From Paenibacillus oralis (GTDB lineage Bacteria > Bacillota > Bacilli > Paenibacillales > Paenibacillaceae), in contig NZ_RRCN01000001.1 in the NCBI RefSeq assembly GCF_003863965.1, positions 5,476,304 to 5,540,303 on the forward strand: a stretch of 64,000 nt of DNA, given 5' to 3'. The notes beneath the pieces are model-generated. The model was not told the DNA's origin. It made no database searches and worked only from the letters and a program-made list of their open reading frames with translations. Position 1 is the first letter of the stretch. Every line of letters begins with the position of its first letter. Of this stretch, positions 52,485 through 59,781 are shown piece by piece. A program made the translations under genes and the position numbers.

Positions 52485-53147
52485 ATGTATCAATACAATT
52501 ACGCTCCATCAGGTTACGCCCCTTATGAAATACCCGATTCCACATTTCGCCAGCAGGATTTGGGCATTGAATGGCACGAACAAGAAGGCCCGTGGAGCGG
52601 GGTGTGGCGCAGGCGAGGAAGCAGCAACACCTTTGATGCCACGTGGACAATGCCTGGAGCTCAACCAATAACAGCAGTTTTGACAATTTTTATTTTTGGA
52701 AGTTCTGTATTTGTTCAGCGGCGAAACAGCAGTGACGGAAATAATTGCATCTATACTGGAACACTTTCTGGAGATGGCCGTACTGTAACCGGGACTTACA
52801 GATGTACCCGAGGCGGAGGCACGTGGACTGCTACGATCATTCGGCGCGAGAGATTCAGATTAGGCAGGGTCTGGTTTGAACAAGAAGGGGGCTGGAGTGG
52901 CGTATGGCGGCGCCGGGGAAACAGCAACATTTTCGATGCAAGGTGGACGATGCCCGGGGCGCAGGATGTAACGGCCGTATTGACGATCAACATATTCGGC
53001 AACAACGTCCAGGTTTTACGGAGAAACAGCAGCGATGGAAATGACTGCGACTACATCGGCACCATTGCTGGAGACGGCCGAACGGTTACCGGCACTTTTA
53101 GTTGTACTCAAGGCGGAGGGACTTGGAGAGCAATTATAACTTTTTAA
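52485..53147 (+). CDS. Tandem-duplicated beta-rich protein, unknown
   Basis: A 220-aa protein made of a short Tyr/Pro-rich head (MYQYNYAPSGYAPYE) and two near-identical units at about 27-120 and 127-220. Each runs WxEQEGxWSGVWRRRG, then SNxFDAxWTMPGAQ, LTIxIFG, RRNSSDGN, GDGRTVTGT and CTxGGGTW. The units are about 75 percent identical by eye, pointing to recent duplication. The pattern suggests a small beta-barrel with one conserved cysteine pair per unit. There is no signal peptide. AAAGGAG precedes ATG 52485. I do not recognise the family; the head resembles spore- or surface-associated Tyr-rich tails. Confidence 0.8.
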   Translation: MYQYNYAPSGYAPYEIPDSTFRQQDLGIEWHEQEGPWSGVWRRRGSSNTFDATWTMPGAQPITAVLTIFIFGSSVFVQRRNSSDGNNCIYTGTLSGDGRTVTGTYRCTRGGGTWTATIIRRERFRLGRVWFEQEGGWSGVWRRRGNSNIFDARWTMPGAQDVTAVLTINIFGNNVQVLRRNSSDGNDCDYIGTIAGDGRTVTGTFSCTQGGGTWRAIITF

Positions 53148-53153
53148 ACTATG

Positions 53154-53183
53154 TTAGGACTGCTCCTTATTGAGCAGTCCTAA
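53154..53183 (+). terminator. Terminator after duplicated protein gene
   Basis: TTAGGACTGCTC pairs perfectly with GAGCAGTCCTAA around six bases; the tail is A/T-rich (ATATTTT). The following 53184-53338 gap contains a TATAAT-like box near 53268 for the next gene. Confidence 0.75.
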
Positions 53184-53338
53184 ATATTTTAAGTTAGGGA
53201 ACAAATTCCGAAGAGAATTAGGCAAGGATCGAACAGATATGTTCTAACGGGATCATTCAAGTACTTATTATAATGAACTTGCAAGGTCAAATCCGGCGAT
53301 AATCGCTCAGCCAAAAACAAAAAAAGGAGAGAATGGAA

Positions 53339-54076
53339 ATGACTTTACATGGAAAAGTTGCCATCGTCACCGGGGCGTCCAGAGGAATTGGAAGACAAAT
53401 CGCCATCCAGTTAGCGCAGTCCGGGGCGAAGGTGATTGTCAATTATTCTTCGAATCCGGACAAAGCGGACGAGGTCGTAAAAACAATCGAGCAGTCCGGC
53501 GGGGAAGCGGCCGCAATCCGCGGCAACGTCGGCAACATCAACGAAGTCGAAGCGTTGTTCTCCGAGACGCTCAATAAATATGGGCGTGTGGATATTCTCG
53601 TTAATAATGCCGGCATCATGGAGTACAAGGCAATAGAGGATGTAACGGAGGAGATGTTTGACAGGCATTTTGCGATTAACGTGAAAGGGACTTATTTTGC
53701 CTGCCAGCAAGCAATGAAGCATATGGAAAAAAGCGGGACGATCATCAACTTATCGACCTCCGTGTCTGGCGCCATGCTCCCGACGTACAGCGTATACGCG
53801 GCGACCAAAGGGGCGGTCGAGCAGTTGACCCGCCAATTGGCAAAAGAGTTCGGTCCTAAAGACATCACCATTAATTGCATTGCGCCAGGGCAAGTGTCCA
53901 CCGAGTTATTCTTGAACGGCAAATCGGATGAGCTGATTGATTCGTATCGCCGCATGAACGCGTTTGGACGGCTCGGCGAACCGGAGGACATCGCAAATGC
54001 GATCGAGCTGCTCGTCAGCGACAAAGCCCGCTGGATCACGGGACAAACGATTCGCGTAAACGGCGGCTTCAATTAA
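53339..54076 (+). CDS. Short-chain dehydrogenase/reductase
   Basis: A 245-aa classical SDR. The NAD(P) motif is VTGASRGIGRQIAI, followed by NNAG, the catalytic serine in INLSTSVSG, and YAATKGAVEQ with the Tyr-x-x-x-Lys pair. The end RWITGQTIRVNGGF is typical of 3-oxoacyl-ACP-reductase-like members. ATG 53339 lies eight bases after AAGGAGA; ATG 53333 is too close. It stands alone. The substrate is unknown. Confidence 0.93.
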   Translation: MTLHGKVAIVTGASRGIGRQIAIQLAQSGAKVIVNYSSNPDKADEVVKTIEQSGGEAAAIRGNVGNINEVEALFSETLNKYGRVDILVNNAGIMEYKAIEDVTEEMFDRHFAINVKGTYFACQQAMKHMEKSGTIINLSTSVSGAMLPTYSVYAATKGAVEQLTRQLAKEFGPKDITINCIAPGQVSTELFLNGKSDELIDSYRRMNAFGRLGEPEDIANAIELLVSDKARWITGQTIRVNGGFN

Positions 54077-54107
54077 TATTGAAAGAGATTGCCTGAACAA
54101 AAGATGG

Positions 54108-54146
54108 ACGAACTCGGCGCATAAGCGCTTGAGTTCGTTTATTTTT
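54108..54146 (+). terminator. Terminator after SDR gene
   Basis: ACGAACTC pairs with GAGTTCGT, with an inner GGCGC/GCGCT stem, followed by TTATTTTTG. Confidence 0.8.
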
Positions 54147-54223
54147 GTTAGCATCCTTTTTTATCTAAAGGCCTCAACCGGTTGAAGCAAGAGAAGTGTG
54201 CGCAATAATTCTTTACATCCATT

Positions 54224-54238
54224 TTGAAAGCGCTTATA
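54224..54238. promoter_or_regulatory. cre box (CcpA site) upstream of GH43 gene
   Basis: TTGAAAGCGCTTATA matches the CcpA-site form WTGAAARCGYTTWNN. It lies about 245 bases before the arabinofuranosidase start, near where its promoter should be, suggesting catabolite repression. The rest of 54240-54483 is leader-like with no ORF. Confidence 0.6.
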
Positions 54239-54483
54239 TTAATCAATAATACCTTAAGTTATACAGTATTAAGTTAACACAGATGTTAATGAAAAAAAGT
54301 AAATGTTCTATCGTTTTTAAGAAGGGGGGTGATAACTTCTGCTGTTAGAGAGTCGATTATTATAAACAGCCGGTGGAACAGAGATGGACCCGAAGAGGTA
54401 GGAGAGGAAGGGGCGACAATCATGAGAATGGGCAAGTTACGAAACAAAACCTGAATGAATAAAAGATTGGAGGCTAACGATTC

Positions 54484-55839
54484 ATGAAAAAAGGTCTCGT
54501 GCAAGTATCCCTGGTTCTTGTCTTATTATGGATGTCCGCTGCAGTATGTTTTGCAGACAATCCGGTAATCGGCAATACTTTTACAGCTGATCCGGCAGCC
54601 ATGGTTTATAATAACAGGGTCTATCTGTATACGGGCCATGATGAGGCAGACGTCAACGGAACAGGATATGTCATGAAGGATTGGAAGGTCTATTCTTCAA
54701 CGGACATGGTAAATTGGACGGATCATGGTACACCGCTATCTGTAAGCGCATTCAGTTGGGCGAAGGGAGATGCTTGGGCAAGCCAAGTCATTGAGCGCAA
54801 CGGCAAATTTTATTGGTATATCTGCGCGGAGCACAAAACCATACCGGGGAAAGCCATTGGTGTTGCGATATCCGACAGCCCGACCGGTCCTTTCAGGGAT
54901 GCATTGGGACGTGCGCTGATTACGAACGATATGACGAAGTTCAGCTCCAGTTATTGGGATGATATTGACCCTGCCGTTTTTATTGATGACGACGGGCAGG
55001 CCTATCTCTATTGGGGCAACAGTGTATTGATGTACGCGAAACTCAACAGCGATATGGTATCTATCAGCGGTTCGATCACCAGTGTGTCCCTGCCGAACTT
55101 CACCGAAGCTCCATGGCTCCATAAACGGAACGGAATCTATTATCTATCCTATGCTTCAGGCTGGCCGGAATCCATCTCCTATGCTACCAGCCAGAGTCCC
55201 ACCGGTCCTTGGACGTATCGAGGGGTTATCATGGAGCCGACGGCCCATAGTGGAACAAATCACCAGGCCATCATAGAATTCAAGGGTCAGGCTTATTTCA
55301 TCTACCACAACGGCGCTCTGCCGACAGGGGGAGATTATAGGCGCTCGGTGGCCATCGAGAAGTTTAATTACAATTCCGACGGCACCATTCCGACCCTACA
55401 GCCTACCTCTACGGGCGTGAACGGAACCATGAACCGGATCCAGTCCTATAACTTCCCCAACATGTACGTCAGACATCAAAACTATGACGCCCGGATCGAC
55501 GAGAATGTCTCACCGTCCACGGACCAATATTGGCAGATCGTACCGGGACTAGCCAACAACGGCACCGACTACGTGTCTATCAAATCGGTGTATTTTCCCG
55601 GTTATTATCTTCGGCATAACAGCTTCGATTTTGTGTTGGAAAAGGATAATGGAACGACTCAGTTCAAGGCAGATGCCACCTTCAAGAAAGTAGCCGGCTT
55701 AAAGAATTCATCCTGGACCTCGCTTCAATCCTATAACTACCCCACCATGTACATCAGACATATCGGCTATGAGTTGAAGCTTCAAACCATCAGCACCGAT
55801 CAGGATAAACAGGATGCAACTTTCAGGCTTGTAAATTAA
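54484..55839 (+). CDS. Secreted GH43 arabinofuranosidase with CBM42 (AbfB) domain
   Basis: A 451-aa exported glycosidase. The signal peptide spans residues 1-24 (VLVLLWMSAAVCFA). The GH43 five-bladed propeller holds the catalytic base Asp in FTADPAAMVY, the pKa-modulating Asp in DDIDPAVFIDDDG near 160, and the acid Glu in NFTEAPWLHKRNGIYYLSY near 205. Residues about 310-451 form an AbfB arabinose-binding domain with repeated QSYNFPNMYVRH and QSYNYPTMYIRH blocks. It would release arabinose from plant polysaccharides outside the cell. Start ATG 54484 follows GATTGGAGG. A CcpA box lies upstream. Confidence 0.93.
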   Translation: MKKGLVQVSLVLVLLWMSAAVCFADNPVIGNTFTADPAAMVYNNRVYLYTGHDEADVNGTGYVMKDWKVYSSTDMVNWTDHGTPLSVSAFSWAKGDAWASQVIERNGKFYWYICAEHKTIPGKAIGVAISDSPTGPFRDALGRALITNDMTKFSSSYWDDIDPAVFIDDDGQAYLYWGNSVLMYAKLNSDMVSISGSITSVSLPNFTEAPWLHKRNGIYYLSYASGWPESISYATSQSPTGPWTYRGVIMEPTAHSGTNHQAIIEFKGQAYFIYHNGALPTGGDYRRSVAIEKFNYNSDGTIPTLQPTSTGVNGTMNRIQSYNFPNMYVRHQNYDARIDENVSPSTDQYWQIVPGLANNGTDYVSIKSVYFPGYYLRHNSFDFVLEKDNGTTQFKADATFKKVAGLKNSSWTSLQSYNYPTMYIRHIGYELKLQTISTDQDKQDATFRLVN

Positions 55840-55847
55840 GTTTAAAC

Positions 55848-56018
55848 TTATTCTGTCTCTTCCTCGGATGCCTTGTATGGACGTTTAGCGGCTTGTTTGA
55901 TGTGGCGATCGATTTCAGCTTGGCCTTGAATATTAACGGCCGCCTCGGCTTGATCGTTCAACTGCTCCTCGGCTTGTCCGATTCCGTGCGCGCCTTGATG
56001 ATTTCTGCTTGATGGCAT
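55848..56018 (-). CDS. Small hydrophilic protein, 56 aa, unknown
   Basis: On the minus strand, AAAGGAGGAT precedes an ATG at 56018 that opens 56 codons starting MPSSRNHQGAHGIGQAEEQL. It ends with an acidic tail SEEETE. The product is hydrophilic, rich in Gln, Ala and charged residues, and has no membrane segment. It resembles the small spore-associated or stress proteins common in Bacilli, but I cannot assign a family. It ends nine bases from the convergent GH43 gene. Confidence 0.65.
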   Translation of the reverse strand: MPSSRNHQGAHGIGQAEEQLNDQAEAAVNIQGQAEIDRHIKQAAKRPYKASEEETE

Positions 56019-56224
56019 AAAGCTTTATCCTCCTTTAGTTGGTAATAGCCTCAAGCTTACATTACACAATATCGCCAAAGATTATTCGCAAGGCTTTTTC
56101 AAAAAAAGCCTAAACACTTGAACTTGACTAAACGTCATGTTTTATAGTGTAGTTGAATATGAGCGGAACGCGGAGTTCGTTTTCCGTGACAACGTTTAAT
56201 TATTCGAGGCGAGGGTAAAAGAAC

Positions 56225-57172
56225 ATGAACAAAACCGAACGGCAGCTTGCCATCACGCTTGAACTGCAGCGGAGCAAAGTGCTCCGAGCGGAGGATTTGG
56301 CGGCTCAATTCGAGACAAGCGTGCGGACGATATACCGCGACATTCAAGCCTTGAGCGAAGCGGGGGTTCCGATTGTCGGGGCTCCCGGGCAGGGATATTC
56401 CTTGATGGCAGGGTATTTCCTGCCGCCGGTCGGTTTTACGGCGGAAGAGGCCGTGGCTTTGCTTATGGGAACGGATTTTATCGAGCAGAGGCTGGATGGC
56501 GATTACGGGAGCGTGGCCAAGGCGGCCAGGCGCAAAATCGAAGCGATTCTGCCGGAGCCGGTGCGCGGCGAGGCGGCGCGTGTGCGGGAAACGATGCGTC
56601 TTCTTCACGCCGGCGAACCGGTAACCGGCCGGAAGGAGAAAGACTATCTCGGCCAAGTACGGCGGGCGATTTTGGAGCGGCGTAAATTAAGCTTTACGTA
56701 TCTGAAAAAAATCCCGGAAGCGGACGGGGGCAGGGAGAGCAGGCGGGAGGTCTCCCCATATGGACTGACGCTCGTGCAGGGGAATTGGATGCTGATCGCG
56801 CGCTGCGATCTGCGGCAGGATATCCGCCATTTCCGCTTGTCGCGGATGACGGAGCTTGCCGTGCTGGAGGAACGCTTTTCCATGCCGCCCGGGTTTAACC
56901 TAAGCCGTTACCGCCCGCCGGATGACCGTAACCTGCGGGTGCTGGTTCGGGTGAACCCCGATATCGCCGACAAAATCGCCGAGACCGTTAATTTTTTTGT
57001 AGAAGAGACTGAGGAGCAGGAGGACGGTCTTCTGGTTACCTTCCGCGTCCGGCGGACAGAGGAACTGCAGCCTTATGTCCTCGGCTGGGGCGGGGATGTC
57101 GAGGTACTGGAACCGGAGTCATTTCGCCGCCGGATTCGGGAAGAGGCCGAAAAAATTTTAAAACGCTACTGA
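56225..57172 (+). CDS. WYL-domain transcriptional regulator (YafY-like)
   Basis: A 315-aa DeoR-type helix-turn-helix plus WYL protein. The N-terminal HTH is RSKVLRAEDLAAQFETSVRT followed by IYRDIQALSEAGVPIVGAPG. The WYL domain begins near 145 (RRAILERRKLSFTYLKK) and includes SPYGLTLVQGNWMLIARCDL and the regulatory tail ending LGWGGDVEVLEPESF. WYL domains sense small molecules or nucleic-acid ligands. The stop codon is inside a terminator hairpin. The target is unknown. Confidence 0.92.
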   Translation: MNKTERQLAITLELQRSKVLRAEDLAAQFETSVRTIYRDIQALSEAGVPIVGAPGQGYSLMAGYFLPPVGFTAEEAVALLMGTDFIEQRLDGDYGSVAKAARRKIEAILPEPVRGEAARVRETMRLLHAGEPVTGRKEKDYLGQVRRAILERRKLSFTYLKKIPEADGGRESRREVSPYGLTLVQGNWMLIARCDLRQDIRHFRLSRMTELAVLEERFSMPPGFNLSRYRPPDDRNLRVLVRVNPDIADKIAETVNFFVEETEEQEDGLLVTFRVRRTEELQPYVLGWGGDVEVLEPESFRRRIREEAEKILKRY

Positions 57173-57197
57173 CACGCTGTTGTCAGTAGCGTTTTTG
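57160..57197 (+). terminator. Terminator overlapping WYL regulator stop
   Basis: AAAACGCTACTGAC pairs perfectly over 14 bases with GTCAGTAGCGTTTT, ending in TTTTTGG. Confidence 0.9.
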
Positions 57198-57240
57198 GAT
57201 AATGGGATTATACCCATGATTAAAAGAGGAGTTGTTATTA

Positions 57241-57783
57241 ATGATGAGAAGTACGGACGAGGCGCTGCAAGAGTTTGAAGCAACGGTGGAAAGGTATTTG
57301 AGCGAACTGGAAAACCTTGATATGGAGCAGCTGCTAAAAAAAACGAATGAGGAGGAATGGTCTATCGGGCAAATGTATATGCATTTGATTCAATCGGCGC
57401 AATTCATGCATCTGAACCATATCGACCAATGTTTGGCCGAAAGTGAAGCGAGTTTAGTCCACACCGGGGAAAAAACGGAGCAGGGCAGGGCCGTATTTGA
57501 ACTGGGAAGCTTTCCGCCCATTCGGATTCAGGTCCCGGCTTCGCCGCACTACACCCCGCAGCAGCCGGAAAGCAAGCAGCAGCTGTCGAAAGGGCTGCGA
57601 GGTGTAGTGGAGCGGATGAAACGTACTGAATCTGCTTTGAGCCAGGCGCCCGAACGAAACAAGATGCCGCATCCCAGACTCGGCCCGTTAAACGCCAAAG
57701 AGTGGTTTTTGCTGATCGAGATGCATTACCGGCATCATCTGCTGCAGCTGGACCGTTTAAAGCGGGAGCTGAATTTGGTTTAA
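57241..57783 (+). CDS. DinB-family protein
   Basis: A 180-aa four-helix-bundle DinB/YfiT-like protein. The metal-binding histidines lie in WSIGQMYMHLIQSAQFMH near 45-60 and in LIEMHYRHHLLQLDRLK near 160. The family includes thiol-dependent transferases and stress-induced proteins. ATG 57241 is ten bases after GAGGAG. It follows a terminator and converges with the LysR gene 38 bases away. Confidence 0.88.
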   Translation: MMRSTDEALQEFEATVERYLSELENLDMEQLLKKTNEEEWSIGQMYMHLIQSAQFMHLNHIDQCLAESEASLVHTGEKTEQGRAVFELGSFPPIRIQVPASPHYTPQQPESKQQLSKGLRGVVERMKRTESALSQAPERNKMPHPRLGPLNAKEWFLLIEMHYRHHLLQLDRLKRELNLV

Positions 57784-57821
57784 CCGCAGACCCCTTTTCG
57801 ACCACAGGCAGTCTAGGACTT

Positions 57822-58724
57822 TTATTCCTGTCCGAGGCTGCCGCTTTTTAATTGGATCCGTCCTATATTCCGGAAGAACTGAAGGATGAACTCGAAAAAT
57901 GAATTCTCCGTGTCGGTCAGCCGCTGCCCGGCGGGCCAGGACAAATAGATGGTTCGCTTGCACCGGGGCTCGCTAATGTGAAGCAGCTTGATGTCTTCGG
58001 TGACGACCTTGCTCCACAGGATCGAAGGGATGAAGGAGACACCGATGCCCGTCTGGATCAGCCCCCGCACCGTGGCCGGATCATCGCTTTCAAAGACAAT
58101 GTCCGGTTCGTACGGCAGTTGCGCGAAGAAGCGGTCGGTCGTTCTTCGCAGCGGATGGCTCGTCGTCAGGCTGATGAATTTCTCATGCTCCAGGTCTTTT
58201 AGAGATACGGAATCAAGGGAACCGAGCGGATGAACCGCCGGCACACCGAGCCATATTTCCTCCTCAAGCAGAACGGTATGTTCATTGCCTTCTATTTCCT
58301 CGGATGTGATCGCGAAATCGTAAGCCAGCTCTTTCTTGATCTGGATAGGATGCTGGGTCAGGTTAAACCGGATTTTCGGGTACAGGCCGCGAAACTGTTG
58401 GACAAGACTTGGCAGCAGCATGGAACCTACGGCGACATACAGCGTGATGATTTCAATTTTTTCTTGCTGCATTTCCTTAATCTCGGACACGCCTTGCTCC
58501 AGAGCGGACAGCGACTGGTTCACCCGTTTCAGAAACTTTTTGCCGTATTGGTTCAACACGATATGCTTACCCTCCCTGTCGAACAACTGCACCCCCAATT
58601 CCGTCTCCAGGTTCCGAATCATTTTGCTGAGCGCAGGCTGCGAGATAAACAGCTCGTCGGCGGCCCGCGTTACATTTTCATGTTTTGAGGTGACTTGAAA
58701 ATATTTAAGCTGCAGAAAGTCCAT
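57822..58724 (-). CDS. LysR-family regulator, probable MdcR
   Basis: A 300-aa LysR protein. The N-terminal helix-turn-helix is MDFLQLKYFQVTSKHENVTR followed by AADELFISQPALSKMIRNLE, and the effector domain begins near 90 (IEIITLYVAVGSMLLPSLVQ). It is transcribed away from the malonate decarboxylase genes, the usual arrangement for a LysR activator of malonate use. A symmetrical site lies between them. Malonate or a derivative is the likely effector, by context. Confidence 0.9.
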   Translation of the reverse strand: MDFLQLKYFQVTSKHENVTRAADELFISQPALSKMIRNLETELGVQLFDREGKHIVLNQYGKKFLKRVNQSLSALEQGVSEIKEMQQEKIEIITLYVAVGSMLLPSLVQQFRGLYPKIRFNLTQHPIQIKKELAYDFAITSEEIEGNEHTVLLEEEIWLGVPAVHPLGSLDSVSLKDLEHEKFISLTTSHPLRRTTDRFFAQLPYEPDIVFESDDPATVRGLIQTGIGVSFIPSILWSKVVTEDIKLLHISEPRCKRTIYLSWPAGQRLTDTENSFFEFILQFFRNIGRIQLKSGSLGQE

Positions 58725-58759
58725 GCTGAATCCATCCCCTTTATCGTACGTCTCCTCTT

Positions 58760-58775
58760 ATAACCGTCCGGTTAT
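58760..58775. promoter_or_regulatory. Palindromic operator between LysR gene and mdc operon
   Basis: ATAACCG and CGGTTAT form a perfect 7-bp inverted repeat separated by TC. It lies in the divergent region about 25 bases before the mdc -35 box, a normal position for a LysR activator site. Confidence 0.55.
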
Positions 58776-58798
58776 CGATCATATGTGAATATATATAT

Positions 58799-58827
58799 TT
58801 TACAGTTTTTTACGGGCTTCTTACAAT
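58799..58827 (+). promoter_or_regulatory. Promoter of malonate decarboxylase operon
   Basis: TTTACA (58799-58804) and TACAAT (58822-58827) are separated by exactly 17 bases. The transcript would begin near 58834, about 35 bases before the first gene. Confidence 0.65.
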
Positions 58828-58869
58828 GAACAGTGTAACGAAGACGAATCCGCTAAAGGTGGTGAGATT

Positions 58870-59781
58870 CTGAACATCGTATTTGCTTTTCCCGGTCAAG
58901 GGGCGCAAACTCCCGGTATGCTGCAGGATGTGCCAGAGTATGTGAAAAAGGCAGCAAAGATAGTAGGGACCCCCTTGCGGGATGATGAGGTGGCGATGGA
59001 CTCGACGGTCTGGATTCAGGCGGCGCTTTTCGTAAAGGAGACCGCGTTCGCATACCGGCTAATCGGGCGGGGCATCCGCCCTCAATTCGTGGCCGGGCAC
59101 TCCATCGGCGCTTTTCCCGCCGCGGTCATTGCGGGAGTCCTTTCGTTCGAGGATGCGCTTCGGCTCGTGTGGCGCCGGGCCAAGCTAATGGAAGAGGCTT
59201 ACCCTGAAGGCTACGGAATGGGTGTCATCATCGGGCTTACCAAAGCGGAAGTTCAGCAAGCCGTGGATCGCTCCCACAGTGAGGCGGCGCCCGTCTACCT
59301 CTCCAATATGAACGCCGAACAGCAAATCGTCCTTTCCGGCTCATTGGAAGGGATCAACAGAGCTTTTCAGCAGGCAAAAGAACTGGGGGCAAGCAAAACC
59401 GCGCTGTTGAAGGTGCCGATTCCATCGCACTGCCCTTTGATGTCAGGTATATCCGAGCAGTTATTGGAGCTGGTACGGACCTTTCCTTTGCAGGAAGCTG
59501 CGATCCCTTATATGGCGAACCATACGGGGAGAATGCTCAGGGCGAAAGACAAAATCGCCGAGGATCTGGCCCTAAACGTAGCTTATCCCGTGCGCTGGAT
59601 CGATATGGCGGCCGTCTGCGTCGAATCCGGAGCCGACTGCTTTATCGAAATGCCTCCGGGCCACACGCTTTCCCGCCTCGTCAAGCAGGCCCACCACGAC
59701 ACCCGGCAGATTGCCGTAGACGAGGTTGGTCTGGAAGCGGCCGAATATCTGATTAGAAAATGGAAGGAGCAAGAAGAATGA
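58870..59781 (+). CDS. mdcH: Malonyl transferase of malonate decarboxylase (MdcH-like), CTG start
   Basis: A 303-aa FabD-type acyltransferase, which loads malonyl groups onto the decarboxylase acyl carrier. The N-terminus reads NIVFAFPGQGAQTPGM, and the active-site serine lies in VAGHSIGAFPAAVIAG near 80. The later Arg and His motifs are RAKLMEE and IPSHCPLM. The frame extends upstream of ATG 58918 into clear family sequence with no ATG, GTG or TTG, so translation most likely starts at CTG 58870, with AAGGTGG six bases upstream; ATT 58867 is the other option. Its stop overlaps mdcA. Confidence 0.88.
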   Translation: MNIVFAFPGQGAQTPGMLQDVPEYVKKAAKIVGTPLRDDEVAMDSTVWIQAALFVKETAFAYRLIGRGIRPQFVAGHSIGAFPAAVIAGVLSFEDALRLVWRRAKLMEEAYPEGYGMGVIIGLTKAEVQQAVDRSHSEAAPVYLSNMNAEQQIVLSGSLEGINRAFQQAKELGASKTALLKVPIPSHCPLMSGISEQLLELVRTFPLQEAAIPYMANHTGRMLRAKDKIAEDLALNVAYPVRWIDMAAVCVESGADCFIEMPPGHTLSRLVKQAHHDTRQIAVDEVGLEAAEYLIRKWKEQEE

